NCBI RefSeq assembly: GCF_007197555.1
Contig: NZ_CP041614.1
Span: 1,604,001-1,668,000 of the forward strand
Reading direction: 5' to 3'
From: Shewanella psychropiezotolerans
Lineage (GTDB): Bacteria > Pseudomonadota > Gammaproteobacteria > Enterobacterales > Shewanellaceae
Length of the DNA: 64,000 nt
Shown here: positions 7,912-16,679 of the stretch, piece after piece
Position numbering within the stretch: position 1 is the stretch's first letter
Layout: the number at the start of each line of letters is the position of its first letter
The notes under the pieces: model-generated
What the model was told of the DNA's origin: nothing
Seen by the model: the letters and a program-made list of their open reading frames with translations, nothing else
Databases searched by the model: none
Program-made: the position numbers and the translations under genes

Positions 7912-10900
7912 ATGGATTCAGAAGTGATTTTTTCCCTGGTACAGAATGCCGCATTACTGTTAGCTATGGTGTTTGTCTATGATGCCGTGCCTAGAAAGCA
8001 GCAGAGTGAATACTTTTTCATATGGCGGATATCGCTCGGAGCCATCATAGGTGGGATCACCATCACGACTATGATGACGCCCTGGGAGTACCAGAGTGGC
8101 ATATTTTTCGATACACGTTCGGTGATTTTAGGTATTTCGGGCCTGTTTTTTGGCGGTCTTCCTACTTTTGTCGCCGTCTGCATCGCTGCTACCTACCGGC
8201 TAATGGAGGGAGGCGTTGCAGTTTGGGCAGGGATAGGAGTGATTATTTCTTCGGGTCTGTTTGGCAGCTTATGGCGCTATAAGCGTAAGGCGGTGATCGC
8301 CGAGCTTAACTATAAAGAGCTTTATCTTTTTGGCTTTATTCTTCACCTGATCAGTTTAAGTTGGATGTTTGTGCTGCCCCTGGAGATGGCTATTAATATT
8401 CTGATACAGCTGAGCTTTTCTGTATTACTGATTTTCCCAGTGGCCACCACCTTACTTGGCTTACTCCTGTCCAGAAGACTGGAGATAGAACGCGATGCCA
8501 AGATACAGTTACAAGATGACTTTATGTTTCGCTCGCAGTTTAATATCGGCAATATCGGCATTGGCATCTCTACGGTGGATCAGCATTGGGTAAAAGTGAA
8601 CCCTAGGGTCTGTCAGATGCTGAAATATACCGAGGCCGAGTTGTTAACAAAAACTTGGGTTGAGATGACACATTTTGAAGATCTTCAAACAGATTTACTT
8701 CAGTTTGAACGCATGTTGCGAGGTGAGATTGATGAGTATGAGATGGACAAACGTTTCGTCGCTAAAGATGGGAGCATAGTTTATACCCACTTGACCGTCG
8801 CTTGCCAAAGGATAAACGATAAGGTGCAGCTGATTATTTCAGGCTTGCTGGATATCACCTCCCAGAAACAAGCCGAATCGGCGATGCGTTCGAGCCAGGA
8901 GCAGCTTGCCTTAGTGCTTAGTAGCAGTGAGTTAGGCTTATGGGATTGGGATATAAAAACTAATGGAGTCGACCGGAATGAACGATGTGCGGAGCTATTA
9001 GGTTGCAGTGTCGATGAGCTTAAGCATAACGAGAGGTTGTGGATAAATGGCATACATCCACAGGATAGAGTGGCTGTGCTGCATTCTATAGACGCTCATT
9101 TAAAAGGGGAGAGTGTTCAGCATAGTATCGAGTATCGACTCGTGTCTCTTTCGGGAGAGACTCGTTGGATTTTAGACAGTGGTAAGGTCGTCAGCAGAGA
9201 TGCCAAAGGTGTACCCCTGCGTATGTGTGGCACCCACACAGACATTACCGATAGAAAAAGGGTCGAGGAGTCGTTAAAGCTAGCGGCTTCTGTTTACAAT
9301 AACTCCAGCGAAGCCATGAGTGTGCAAGACAGTCAGGGGAAAATCATCACCATCAACTCGGCTTTTTCTGAGATAACAGGTTATAGGGAAGATGAGATTA
9401 TCGACCAACATATTGAAATTTTAAGATGTGAAAGGACCAATAAATCTCAGTTTGAGCAGATGATTTTTCAAATTATGGAGACTGGAAAGTGGCAAGGTGA
9501 GCTCTGGCTAAAACATAAGAATGCGACGGAATATATCGTCTGGTTAACGATGAATACCATCTATGACAGCCGAGGCGAAGTCTATCGACGTGTCGCGCTC
9601 TTCTCCGATATCACAGAAAAAAAACAGACCGAACAGATCATCTGGAAACAGGCGAATTATGATCCTCTGACGGGACTGCCCAATCGTCGCATGTTGCTGG
9701 AATATCTGGGTACTGAGTTGCTCAAATCTGATCGTAATAACCAACACTTTGCCTTGATGTTTTTAGATCTGGATTATTTCAAGGAGGTCAACGATACCTT
9801 AGGCCATGATGTGGGCGATCAGCTATTGATTGAAACGGCCAAGAGGCTGAAAAGCTGTATACGTGAATCCGATGTCGTGGCTAGGTTGGGAGGAGATGAA
9901 TTTACGATCGTGCTTTCGGCCATAGAAAATAATAAAGGCGTCGATAGGGTGGCGGGTAATATTCTATCCCGTTTATCTGAACCCTTTAACCTGGGGAATG
10001 ACACGGCCTATATTAGTGGGAGTATCGGTATTACACTCTATCCCGATGATGCTTCAACGATAGATAGCCTACTTAAACATGCCGATCAGGCTATGTATGC
10101 GGCTAAAGATCTGGGCAGAAATCGTTTTCATTACTTTACTGCTTCGATGCAGGAAGAAGCTCGTTATCGGATGATATTGATCCGTGATTTACGCCAGGCC
10201 GTGAATAAGAAAGAGTTTGAGATTTTTTATCAGCCCATTATTGATCTGTCTACCGGGGAGATGCATAAGGCCGAAGCCCTTATTCGTTGGCATCATCCTG
10301 AAAGAGGCATGGTGTCGCCCAGCGAGTTTATCCCTGTTGCCGAAGACACTGGCCTTATCATAGATATAGGTAATTGGGTGTTTTCCCAGGCGGCAAAACA
10401 GAGTGCACATTGGCGAGACAAGTTTGGCGTCGAGATCCAGATCAGTATCAATAAATCCCCAATACAGTTTAGAGACGAGGGGGACAGCTTCGAAGATTGG
10501 ATTGTGCAACTAAAAGATCTAAATCTTGCTAGCAACAGTATCTGCGTCGAGATCACCGAAGGCCTGTTACTTGATGCGAGCATGGGAGTATCGGAGAAGT
10601 TATTAGCCTATCGCGATGCGGGGATACAAGTGTCGCTGGATGATTTTGGCACAGGGTATTCTTCATTGGCTTATTTGAAAAAATTTGATATTGATTATCT
10701 CAAAATTGATCAGTCCTTCACCCGTAATTTAGAATCTGATACCGATGATGTGACCCTGTGTGAGGCGATTATTGTTATGGCACATAAGCTAGGCATGATG
10801 GTCATAGCCGAAGGGGTCGAAACTGAGTACCAAAAAAATCTTTTAGCTAAGGCCGGGTGTGACTATGGTCAGGGCTACCTTTTTTCAAGACCCATTCCTG

Positions 10901-10968
10901 CAGCCGATTTTGAGCAGAAATATATACGGGCTATCGCAGAGATGGGACATGAAAAGGTATCGTCGTAG
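7912..10968 (+). CDS. Large membrane sensor: 5TM-LYT, three PAS, GGDEF and EAL domains
   Basis: The 1018-residue protein has an N-terminal five-to-six-helix membrane sensor of the 5TMR-LYT type (about residues 5-190, including ILGISGLFFGGLPTF and AATYRLMEGG). PAS modules follow at about 205-320, 325-445 and 455-570, two ending in the DITxxK/R signature. The GGDEF domain has an intact RLGGDEF at about 658-664, and the EAL domain (EAL at about 787) has NKSPIQF, EITEGLL, DDFGTGYSSL and EGVET. Both catalytic sites look intact, so it could make or break c-di-GMP depending on its signal. It is transcribed away from the binding protein at 6875-7696, a possible partner. Confidence 0.95.
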   Translation: MDSEVIFSLVQNAALLLAMVFVYDAVPRKQQSEYFFIWRISLGAIIGGITITTMMTPWEYQSGIFFDTRSVILGISGLFFGGLPTFVAVCIAATYRLMEGGVAVWAGIGVIISSGLFGSLWRYKRKAVIAELNYKELYLFGFILHLISLSWMFVLPLEMAINILIQLSFSVLLIFPVATTLLGLLLSRRLEIERDAKIQLQDDFMFRSQFNIGNIGIGISTVDQHWVKVNPRVCQMLKYTEAELLTKTWVEMTHFEDLQTDLLQFERMLRGEIDEYEMDKRFVAKDGSIVYTHLTVACQRINDKVQLIISGLLDITSQKQAESAMRSSQEQLALVLSSSELGLWDWDIKTNGVDRNERCAELLGCSVDELKHNERLWINGIHPQDRVAVLHSIDAHLKGESVQHSIEYRLVSLSGETRWILDSGKVVSRDAKGVPLRMCGTHTDITDRKRVEESLKLAASVYNNSSEAMSVQDSQGKIITINSAFSEITGYREDEIIDQHIEILRCERTNKSQFEQMIFQIMETGKWQGELWLKHKNATEYIVWLTMNTIYDSRGEVYRRVALFSDITEKKQTEQIIWKQANYDPLTGLPNRRMLLEYLGTELLKSDRNNQHFALMFLDLDYFKEVNDTLGHDVGDQLLIETAKRLKSCIRESDVVARLGGDEFTIVLSAIENNKGVDRVAGNILSRLSEPFNLGNDTAYISGSIGITLYPDDASTIDSLLKHADQAMYAAKDLGRNRFHYFTASMQEEARYRMILIRDLRQAVNKKEFEIFYQPIIDLSTGEMHKAEALIRWHHPERGMVSPSEFIPVAEDTGLIIDIGNWVFSQAAKQSAHWRDKFGVEIQISINKSPIQFRDEGDSFEDWIVQLKDLNLASNSICVEITEGLLLDASMGVSEKLLAYRDAGIQVSLDDFGTGYSSLAYLKKFDIDYLKIDQSFTRNLESDTDDVTLCEAIIVMAHKLGMMVIAEGVETEYQKNLLAKAGCDYGQGYLFSRPIPAADFEQKYIRAIAEMGHEKVSS

Positions 10969-11027
10969 CCAGTGAAGTCGGTTTTTGATAGACTCCGCGC
11001 TCATTTATTATCCCACGTGAGTTTTCC

Positions 11028-12320
11028 ATGAAATTTGACGCCCTCGACTTGAACCCCTTATTGATCGATGCCATCGATGAATGTGGTTATCAGCAACTCA
11101 CACAGGTTCAGTCAGAAGTCATACCGGTTGCCTTATCCGGGGTCGATCTTATGGCGTGCGCCGAAACGGGAACGGGCAAGACGGCCTCATTTGCCTTACC
11201 TTTATTAGAACGCTTACTCAAGGAAGAGTATGAGTCGCCTTGTCTTCGCGGCCTTATTCTGACGCCTACCCGAGAGTTGGCTATTCAAGTGGCCGAGAAT
11301 ATCACTCGCTATGGCCAGTTTACCTCTCTAAAGACATTAGCCGTCTATGGTGGGGCGAACATGAACCCTCAACGTAAGGCATTGAATGCCGGTGTCGATA
11401 TTTTAGTGGCTACACCGGGTCGATTGTTCGATTTTGTCGGCCAGCATGGACTCAATTTATCTGACGTTACCAGCCTTATCATAGATGAAGCGGATAGAAT
11501 GTTGGACATGGGTTTTGTCCGTGATATTGAGAGAGTTAAGTCTCTGGTTGCATCACAACATTTAACGCATTTTTTCTCGGCGACCTACAGTGACCAAGTG
11601 AAGCTATTAGCCGAGAAGATGTTGATCTCTCCCCAATGGATTAATGTCGCTCAGACTCGCTCTGCTGCGAGCGTCGAGCAGGAGGTCTACCTGGTCGATA
11701 AACGCCGTAAAGCTGAGCTGCTCTCTGAACTCATCGGGCGTAATAACTGGCAGCAGGTATTAGTCTTTGCCACAACCAAGGAGAGCGCCGAGCATCTTAA
11801 GAGTGAGCTAACCTTAGACGGCATCAAGTGTGGCGTGTTTCATGGCGATAGAACGCAAGGGGCGAGAAACCGTACCCTGGAAGAATTTAAGTCGGGTCAA
11901 CTCAGGGTCATGGTGGCTACAGACGTAGCGGCGAGGGGGATAGATATCCAAGCCTTGCCTCTGGTGATAAACCTTGAGCTGCCATATGGGGCTGAGGATT
12001 ATATTCATCGAATAGGTCGTACTGGCCGCGCTGGCTTAACCGGGAGGGCTATCTCTTTTGTCTGTCCGTCCGATGAGGAGATGCTCGATGAGATTGAGAG
12101 TCTGATTGAGCTTGAGTTGCCGCGCATCGTTCTGCCCGGGTATGAGCTTGGCGCGCCTCTGCCAGCTCGATATCGGGAGACTCAAGACGTGACGACAACT
12201 AAAAAGAAATTTGAGAGACGTAAAGGCAAGCCTGCCAATAAACATAAGGGCAAACCGTCGAGCCGAGCCGATGGTGCTAAGTCGAGCTATGCTAGCCGTC
12301 GAACGGATAAGAAGCGCTAA
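11028..12320 (+). CDS. DEAD-box RNA helicase (RhlE-like)
   Basis: The 430-residue protein carries the full set of DEAD-box motifs in order: F-DALDL and Q-motif (QLTQVQSEVIP), motif I AETGTGKT, Ia PTRELAIQ, Ib TPGRL, motif II DEAD (IIDEADRMLDMGF), motif III SAT, and C-terminal VATDVAARGID and HRIGRTGRAG. The start (FDALDLNPLLIDAIDECGY) and the basic tail (KKKFERRKGKPANKHKGKP) resemble RhlE more than SrmB or DeaD, so RhlE-like is the best label. It unwinds RNA in ribosome assembly or decay. It follows the sensor gene by 59 bp on the same strand with its own GTGAG ribosome site. Confidence 0.95.
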   Translation: MKFDALDLNPLLIDAIDECGYQQLTQVQSEVIPVALSGVDLMACAETGTGKTASFALPLLERLLKEEYESPCLRGLILTPTRELAIQVAENITRYGQFTSLKTLAVYGGANMNPQRKALNAGVDILVATPGRLFDFVGQHGLNLSDVTSLIIDEADRMLDMGFVRDIERVKSLVASQHLTHFFSATYSDQVKLLAEKMLISPQWINVAQTRSAASVEQEVYLVDKRRKAELLSELIGRNNWQQVLVFATTKESAEHLKSELTLDGIKCGVFHGDRTQGARNRTLEEFKSGQLRVMVATDVAARGIDIQALPLVINLELPYGAEDYIHRIGRTGRAGLTGRAISFVCPSDEEMLDEIESLIELELPRIVLPGYELGAPLPARYRETQDVTTTKKKFERRKGKPANKHKGKPSSRADGAKSSYASRRTDKKR

Positions 12321-12412
12321 CTAGTATACCAAAGGGTATCACCAGCTGATAAACATGAAAAAACAGCTCAGGGATGTTTTTTATTTATGGTGTTGATGGT
12401 ATTAGTGAGTTA

Positions 12413-12741
12413 ATACCATTCCATATAAGTATCTGGTCAGTTCGAGACTCTCAGTTTTTTCAATTCAAGGCACATTGATGAGGAAATGGTTATTCCCTTT
12501 TAAGTCAATGTAACACAGAAGTGTAAACACTGAGAGCCTCACGCAGTGCGGCTGATCTTTAAAGCAAAGGGCAAAGCCCTTTATGCTACGTTGAATATTC
12601 TCGATATACGACTGCATGGATGCAGGAGGTAGAGCAACGCAGGAGCTTGTTGCCGAGAATAACTATTAGCTTCAAACATTCGCCTTGCCTACAGTGCTTT
12701 GAACTCCCGCTGAATGATCAGATACTTACTCGGAATGGTAT
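12413..12741. mobile_element. MITE-like element with terminal inverted repeats
   Basis: About 329 bp have imperfect inverted ends. The left end reads ATACCATTCCATATAAGTAT from 12413 and the right end, read inward on the other strand, starts ATACCATTCCGAGTAAGTAT and continues CTGATCA against CTGGTCA. No transposase is encoded. The interior contains further short palindromes and a GCATGGATGC motif. The size and structure fit a non-autonomous element. No second copy occurs in this window, and a clear target duplication is not visible. Confidence 0.75.
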
Positions 12742-12932
12742 AAGAAGTCTTCGACGCCCGTGACACCGAAGTATTGTATCGAACGTTTAACCACTATTTT
12801 CTTAGCGATCAGCTGGCCGTCCTTGAAAATTTTCACCACCTTCTTGCCGCCTTTATCATCGGCGCTGTATTCGTGAGCATCGTTTAGTCTCAAGTCATCG
12901 AACTGGCTCTTCATTATCAAATGCATAGTCAC
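12726..12932 (-). CDS. Small hypothetical protein whose 3' end lies in the MITE-like element
   Basis: The 68-residue frame starts at ATG 12932; a later Met (residue 7, MKSQFDDLRL) is also possible. The sequence is charged and soluble, with a KKVVKIFKDGQLIAKKIVVKR segment split by positive residues that looks like two beta-strands. I do not recognise a family. The last residues (YHSE) and the TAA stop are read from the terminal inverted repeat of the adjacent element, so the original C-terminus may have been replaced. It stands alone between the helicase and the porin gene. Confidence 0.55.
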   Translation of the reverse strand: MTMHLIMKSQFDDLRLNDAHEYSADDKGGKKVVKIFKDGQLIAKKIVVKRSIQYFGVTGVEDFLYHSE

Positions 12933-13379
12933 TCCAGTGTGAATGTATCGATTTTGCTATCGAGCCAATATTGAGCCCGAATATTGAGTCACCTTTCGAT
13001 ATTAGTCCTATTTCCCGTTGAGCGCATTAGAGAGTTGCACTCATTTATAGTCGTTATTTAGATCTGAGATTGAATATCTCACATTTAAACAGCGTGTTTT
13101 TGTTTGTTTATTGTAATTTATTTGTTTGCGCGTTGTTTGATTTTGTTGTTGATGGTGTAAAAACCACTTGTTTGGTTAAGTTATTTGGCTTTTGATGGTT
13201 TTTTTGTTTTGATTTTTTTATGGTTTAGATTATTGTGTGCGCCGCTAGGAGAGCACTGAGTCTGATGTAATTAAATTAGACTCTGGATAATATCAAGGAT
13301 TGATAAAACCTATCTTTATAGTCATATATTATCTCTATACATCTATTTTTCTCCTAGCACTACAATATAAGGGAATAAA
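12933..13379. other. Gene-free region with a G/T-rich tract upstream of the porin gene
   Basis: No gene is seen in this roughly 450 bp. From about 13096 to 13235 the plus strand is strongly enriched in G and T with runs of T. This may be a porin-gene leader or upstream promoter region. No specific operator is recognised. Confidence 0.5.
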
Positions 13380-13382
13380 TTG

Positions 13383-14138
13383 ATGAAACACACGACTACG
13401 GCGCTAGCCATCCTACTTAGCCTTTCTAGTATGAGTGCCGTTGCTGCACAAGATAACGATTTTCAACATGAAGCCGGTCTTAATTACGGTACTAATTCTG
13501 AAGAAGTCGGTGATGGCATCTGGAATGCGTATTACCGTTACTATTTCAAAGGTGTTGACCAGAGCAAGAGCCCATATGCGTTAAATGGCTTCCTGGCTCA
13601 AGAGTCTAATATTGGCGCTAACTACAGTAACTTTGATACTCTGGATACGGATACTATTGGAGTCGATGGCACTTTCGTCTTCGATTCAAACTGGTTTGTA
13701 TCGGCTAACTACCAAAGATTTGATATTGGCAGCTTTGATTTTAATACCTATGGCGCAGAAGTAGGTTATTACTTCAATGATTCTTCTGCTGTCTCTGCTT
13801 TCTATCAAGATGGTGACAACAATGTCGAAGAGAGCTACGGATTAAAGCTACGTAGCTATATCGCGCTTCAATCCACAGCGGGTGTCGATCTTCAGGCTAA
13901 TTGGAAACATAGTGACTCAGATGACATGTTCAATGTCAGTGCAGATTGGTACGTGAATAACTCTTGGTCTGTAGGTGCTGGTTATACCAATAATGATGAT
14001 GACGATGCTTTTGATATTCGTACTGCTTATTGGTTACGCATCTCTGATAGCTTCTCGGCTAACTTCGCAATATCTAAAGTGCTAGATTCAGATGTCGACG
14101 GTGTCGGTCTTGGCTTAGGTGTGGTTGGCCGCTTCTAA
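13383..14138 (+). CDS. Putative outer-membrane porin (Porin_7-like)
   Basis: The product is about 251 residues with signal peptide MKHTTTALAILLSLSSMSAV ending AVAA. The mature protein is acidic and built of alternating aromatic strands (NAYYRYYFKG, WFVSANYQRFDIGSF, EVGYYFNDSSAVSAFYQ), ending in GLGVVGRF with the C-terminal Phe required for outer-membrane barrel assembly. It fits the Shewanella putative porin family. GGGA lies eight bases before the ATG at 13383; a TTG at 13380 is the less likely start. It is monocistronic and followed by a strong terminator. Confidence 0.88.
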   Translation: MKHTTTALAILLSLSSMSAVAAQDNDFQHEAGLNYGTNSEEVGDGIWNAYYRYYFKGVDQSKSPYALNGFLAQESNIGANYSNFDTLDTDTIGVDGTFVFDSNWFVSANYQRFDIGSFDFNTYGAEVGYYFNDSSAVSAFYQDGDNNVEESYGLKLRSYIALQSTAGVDLQANWKHSDSDDMFNVSADWYVNNSWSVGAGYTNNDDDDAFDIRTAYWLRISDSFSANFAISKVLDSDVDGVGLGLGVVGRF

Positions 14139-14212
14139 TCTTACCACTCTCCTTTGATGCATCAGCTATTGCGGCATTTGCCACCTAGCTGATGATGTCT
14201 GAAAGATTATTT

Positions 14213-14245
14213 AAAGGGCGCAACCATAGGTTGCGCCCTTTTTAT
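14213..14245. terminator. Bidirectional intrinsic terminator
   Basis: A 13-bp perfect stem (AAAGGGCGCAACC, loop ATA, GGTTGCGCCCTTT) is followed by a T run on the plus strand and preceded by A residues that serve the minus strand. It separates the porin gene from the convergent PAP2 gene. A weaker upstream hairpin (CATCAGCTA/TAGCTGATG, 14161-14195) may add to it. Confidence 0.92.
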
Positions 14246-14250
14246 TACTG

Positions 14251-14991
14251 CTAAGCCAACTGGGGCTGCTCTTTGGTTTGGTGTGCTTCGAGTCGAGGCC
14301 GAACAAACAGTAAGTAATAAACTAAGGTTGCCACAAACCAAGATATGGCCAGGCTCCAGATCCCATGGGAGAAGAAGTGTGCGCCTCTTAATTGCTGAGT
14401 CAGGCTAAATAGTCCACCTAAGCAGAGACCAAAGGCTAAACCTAGCTTACGATATTCAGGTTTTTCCTGGAGGAAAAAATAGTACAAGGCTACCCAGGCA
14501 TAACCGCCGCTGGAGTGTCCCCCGGGGAAACATTGACCAAATTGTGCACCCACGGGTAGGGCGTTAAAGATAGGCACGTATGGAAGGCTGCCACCAAATT
14601 GAATCACATCCCAGGGGCAGCTGACATGTGTGAAGTCTTTTGCAAATTTTATCAGCAAAATACTGGTTAATACGCTGATAAACAAGCAGATCAGGCTGCG
14701 CCTGTATTTACACCATGTTGAGCGTCTAAAGCTGGTGCCTATGATACAAAGCAGTAACACGCCTAATAGAATAATAAAGTTTCGTCCCCCCTCGTGCAGC
14801 ACATTCTCGGTCAACCAGTGATCTCTTAATGGCCAGTAATCGACTCCGCCCTGAATATTGAAGATGAACTTAGCTATCGACAGATCGAATTGAAAGTATT
14901 CGAACAGGCCAGCGATTAACAGAAATGTTATCAAGGGGTAAGTAATGTGCCTACTGATAGAGAAATGTCTGGGGTTAGTCGTTGAAGTCAT
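14251..14991 (-). CDS. PAP2-superfamily membrane phosphatase
   Basis: The 246-residue protein has about six membrane helices and the three phosphatase motifs in order: KFAKDFTHVSCPWD (about residues 117-130), FPGGHSSGGYAW (about 155-166) and RGAHFFSHGIW (about 203-213). These provide the Lys, the SGH-type core and the catalytic His/Arg of PAP2 enzymes, which remove phosphate from lipid phosphates such as undecaprenyl pyrophosphate or phosphatidylglycerophosphate. The extra CPWD after motif 1 fits the KdtA/lipid-A-phosphatase-like branch, but the substrate cannot be decided. It is convergent with the porin gene. Confidence 0.92.
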   Translation of the reverse strand: MTSTTNPRHFSISRHITYPLITFLLIAGLFEYFQFDLSIAKFIFNIQGGVDYWPLRDHWLTENVLHEGGRNFIILLGVLLLCIIGTSFRRSTWCKYRRSLICLFISVLTSILLIKFAKDFTHVSCPWDVIQFGGSLPYVPIFNALPVGAQFGQCFPGGHSSGGYAWVALYYFFLQEKPEYRKLGLAFGLCLGGLFSLTQQLRGAHFFSHGIWSLAISWFVATLVYYLLFVRPRLEAHQTKEQPQLA

Positions 14992-15281
14992 TTTATGCTC
15001 ATTGGGTTAAACTTTCGCTACTCTTGCTCTTATTTATCAATCCAAGTTCGATAAATGTCGTTACGTTTTGAGCTTGTCTTTGCGTGAGTCTATTAGCTTT
15101 GAGTGAAAAAAATGTCATATAGCTCGGATAACTTAATGTCAGAGAGGTGTGTACTAGGATTAGAAGCAGTGATTTAGACCATTCAAGGGGACATGTCACA
15201 GATTTAACAATAAAGGTTAAATTCAGAACTATATTGATTGTTATGTGTATGACTCAGGCATAAAATAGGCCTAAATATAAA
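14992..15281. other. Intergenic region between PAP2 and nnrS
   Basis: About 290 bp of divergent upstream sequence. Short minus-strand frames here lack ribosome sites and look like chance. Nothing beyond the NsrR-like site at its right edge was recognised. Confidence 0.5.
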
Positions 15282-15300
15282 GATGTATAAATAATGCCTG
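15282..15300 (+). promoter_or_regulatory. Possible NsrR site upstream of nnrS
   Basis: GATGTATAAATAATGCCTG resembles the known gammaproteobacterial NsrR pattern of two inverted ATGYAT-type half sites; the left half matches fully and the right half is partial (about 13 of 18 defined positions). It ends 21 bp before the nnrS start, where a repressor would block the promoter. NsrR regulation of nnrS is known in other species; here it is a pattern match only. Confidence 0.35.
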
Positions 15301-15321
15301 TTTAAGTCCGGAGTGACCTTG

Positions 15322-16533
15322 ATGCTCAATATTGATGATCCAGCAGTGACAGAAAAGACGCCGGCCATTTGGCGATTGGCTTTTAGACCTTTCTTCTTAG
15401 GCGGCGCGACCTTAGCTGCCTTGTATATCCCACTCTGGTTAGTCACCTGGTTTATGCCGCAATACAGCCTGTTTCAGACTGAATTCTGGAGCAAGGTAGT
15501 GCCACTCTGGTGGCATCCCCATGAGATGCTGTTTGGCTTCGCCATGGCGATTGTCGCTGGTTTCTTGCTAACGGCGGTGAAGAACTGGACCAATCAACCC
15601 GGCTTGACTGGCATTGGCTTAGCGGTGACTTTCTTCTGCTGGCTCACCGCCCGTGTCTTGCTCTTGCTTCCTTTCGATATTCCGCTATTAGTGCCCGCTC
15701 TGTTTGATTCACTCTTCTTAGGGTTAACCGCCTTCAAACTCTGGACTAGCATCTATAAAGTTAAGCAGTGGCACAATATTGGCTTTCCTATCATGTTGTT
15801 TCTGGCCTTGTGCATTAACCTGCTGAGTTACTATGCCTTAAATGAGAGAGACTTTACGCTTTCAAACCATATCTGGCAGGCGATGATCTGGTGGATGGCA
15901 CTGCTCATCACTATCGTTGGTGGTCGAGTCATTCCTTTCTTTACCGCTATTCGAATTAAACAGGAGAAGCCCGAGTCTATTCCCCTGTTAGAGAACGCCT
16001 TAATCTTGGTGATGTTACTGTTGGTGATCCAGGCCATAGGTCAGTTTTTACCTAAGACTGTAGAGCAGTGGTTATTAGTGGTGGCTGGGGTACTGCATCT
16101 AATACGATGGGCTCGCTGGAATCCACACAAAACACTGAAAGAACCCATGCTCTGGTCGCTGCATATAGGTTATCTGTTACTACCTGTAACCTTGCTAGCG
16201 CTTGCCTGGAACATAGATAACCTGCTGGCTTATCGCAGTCTGCTGCACCTTTTTGCCATAGGAACCTTGGCAGGTATCTGTTTGTCGATGATCTCCCGGG
16301 TTTCTTTGGGTCACACTGGTCGCAATATCTATACAGGACCTAAGATGTCGATAGCCTTTGCCAGTATCGCTCTCGCGGCAATATTTAGAGCACTGATGCC
16401 TACCCTAATGCCGGATCATTATCAGACTTGGTTGTGGATCTCCGCTGGTCTCTGGTTTATCGCCTTCGGTCTGTTTGTCTGGCATTACACCCCTGTGTTA
16501 TTTCGTCCCCGTATCGATGGAAAACCGGGTTAA
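15322..16533 (+). CDS. nnrS: NnrS-family membrane protein (nitric oxide stress)
   Basis: The product is about 403 residues with roughly twelve membrane helices. It has the NnrS start pattern (IWRLAFRPFFLGGATLAALY), WWHPHEMLFGFAMAIVAGFLLTA split by helices (about residues 70-92), GGRVIPFFT in the middle and LGHTGR near the C-terminus. The conserved histidines are proposed to bind haem and copper. NnrS protects cells from nitric oxide damage. GGAG at 15310-15313 sits eight bases before ATG 15322, so I prefer that over the GTG at 15313. The downstream gene is nrfA, so both act on nitrite/NO chemistry. Confidence 0.92.
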   Translation: MLNIDDPAVTEKTPAIWRLAFRPFFLGGATLAALYIPLWLVTWFMPQYSLFQTEFWSKVVPLWWHPHEMLFGFAMAIVAGFLLTAVKNWTNQPGLTGIGLAVTFFCWLTARVLLLLPFDIPLLVPALFDSLFLGLTAFKLWTSIYKVKQWHNIGFPIMLFLALCINLLSYYALNERDFTLSNHIWQAMIWWMALLITIVGGRVIPFFTAIRIKQEKPESIPLLENALILVMLLLVIQAIGQFLPKTVEQWLLVVAGVLHLIRWARWNPHKTLKEPMLWSLHIGYLLLPVTLLALAWNIDNLLAYRSLLHLFAIGTLAGICLSMISRVSLGHTGRNIYTGPKMSIAFASIALAAIFRALMPTLMPDHYQTWLWISAGLWFIAFGLFVWHYTPVLFRPRIDGKPG

Positions 16534-16563
16534 CATGCTAGTTTAAATACATTTATTTAATTC

Positions 16564-16577
16564 TACCTATTTAGGTA
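16564..16577. promoter_or_regulatory. Palindrome upstream of nrfA
   Basis: TACCTATTTAGGTA is a perfect palindrome about 103 bp before the nrfA start. The half site TACCTAT resembles the NarL/NarP heptamer TACYYMT, but the spacing is shorter than the usual 7-2-7 arrangement. A regulatory role for nitrite/nitrate control is possible, not established. Confidence 0.3.
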
Positions 16578-16679
16578 TAAATTGTAGCGCTGGTTATCAT
16601 TTCTAACTGGCGCTCGAATCTTCTTTCCCCCTTTCATCTAGACTAGTGATAGTAATAAAACTTTAGGTAATTCAATCTT

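Noticed and set aside
8022..8282. Plus-strand frame inside the large sensor gene
   Set aside because: It is a shadow in another frame of the 1018-residue sensor, which has continuous domain matches.
14999..15446. Minus-strand frames of 66 and 80 codons upstream of nnrS
   Set aside because: No ribosome sites and the second overlaps the nnrS start antisense.
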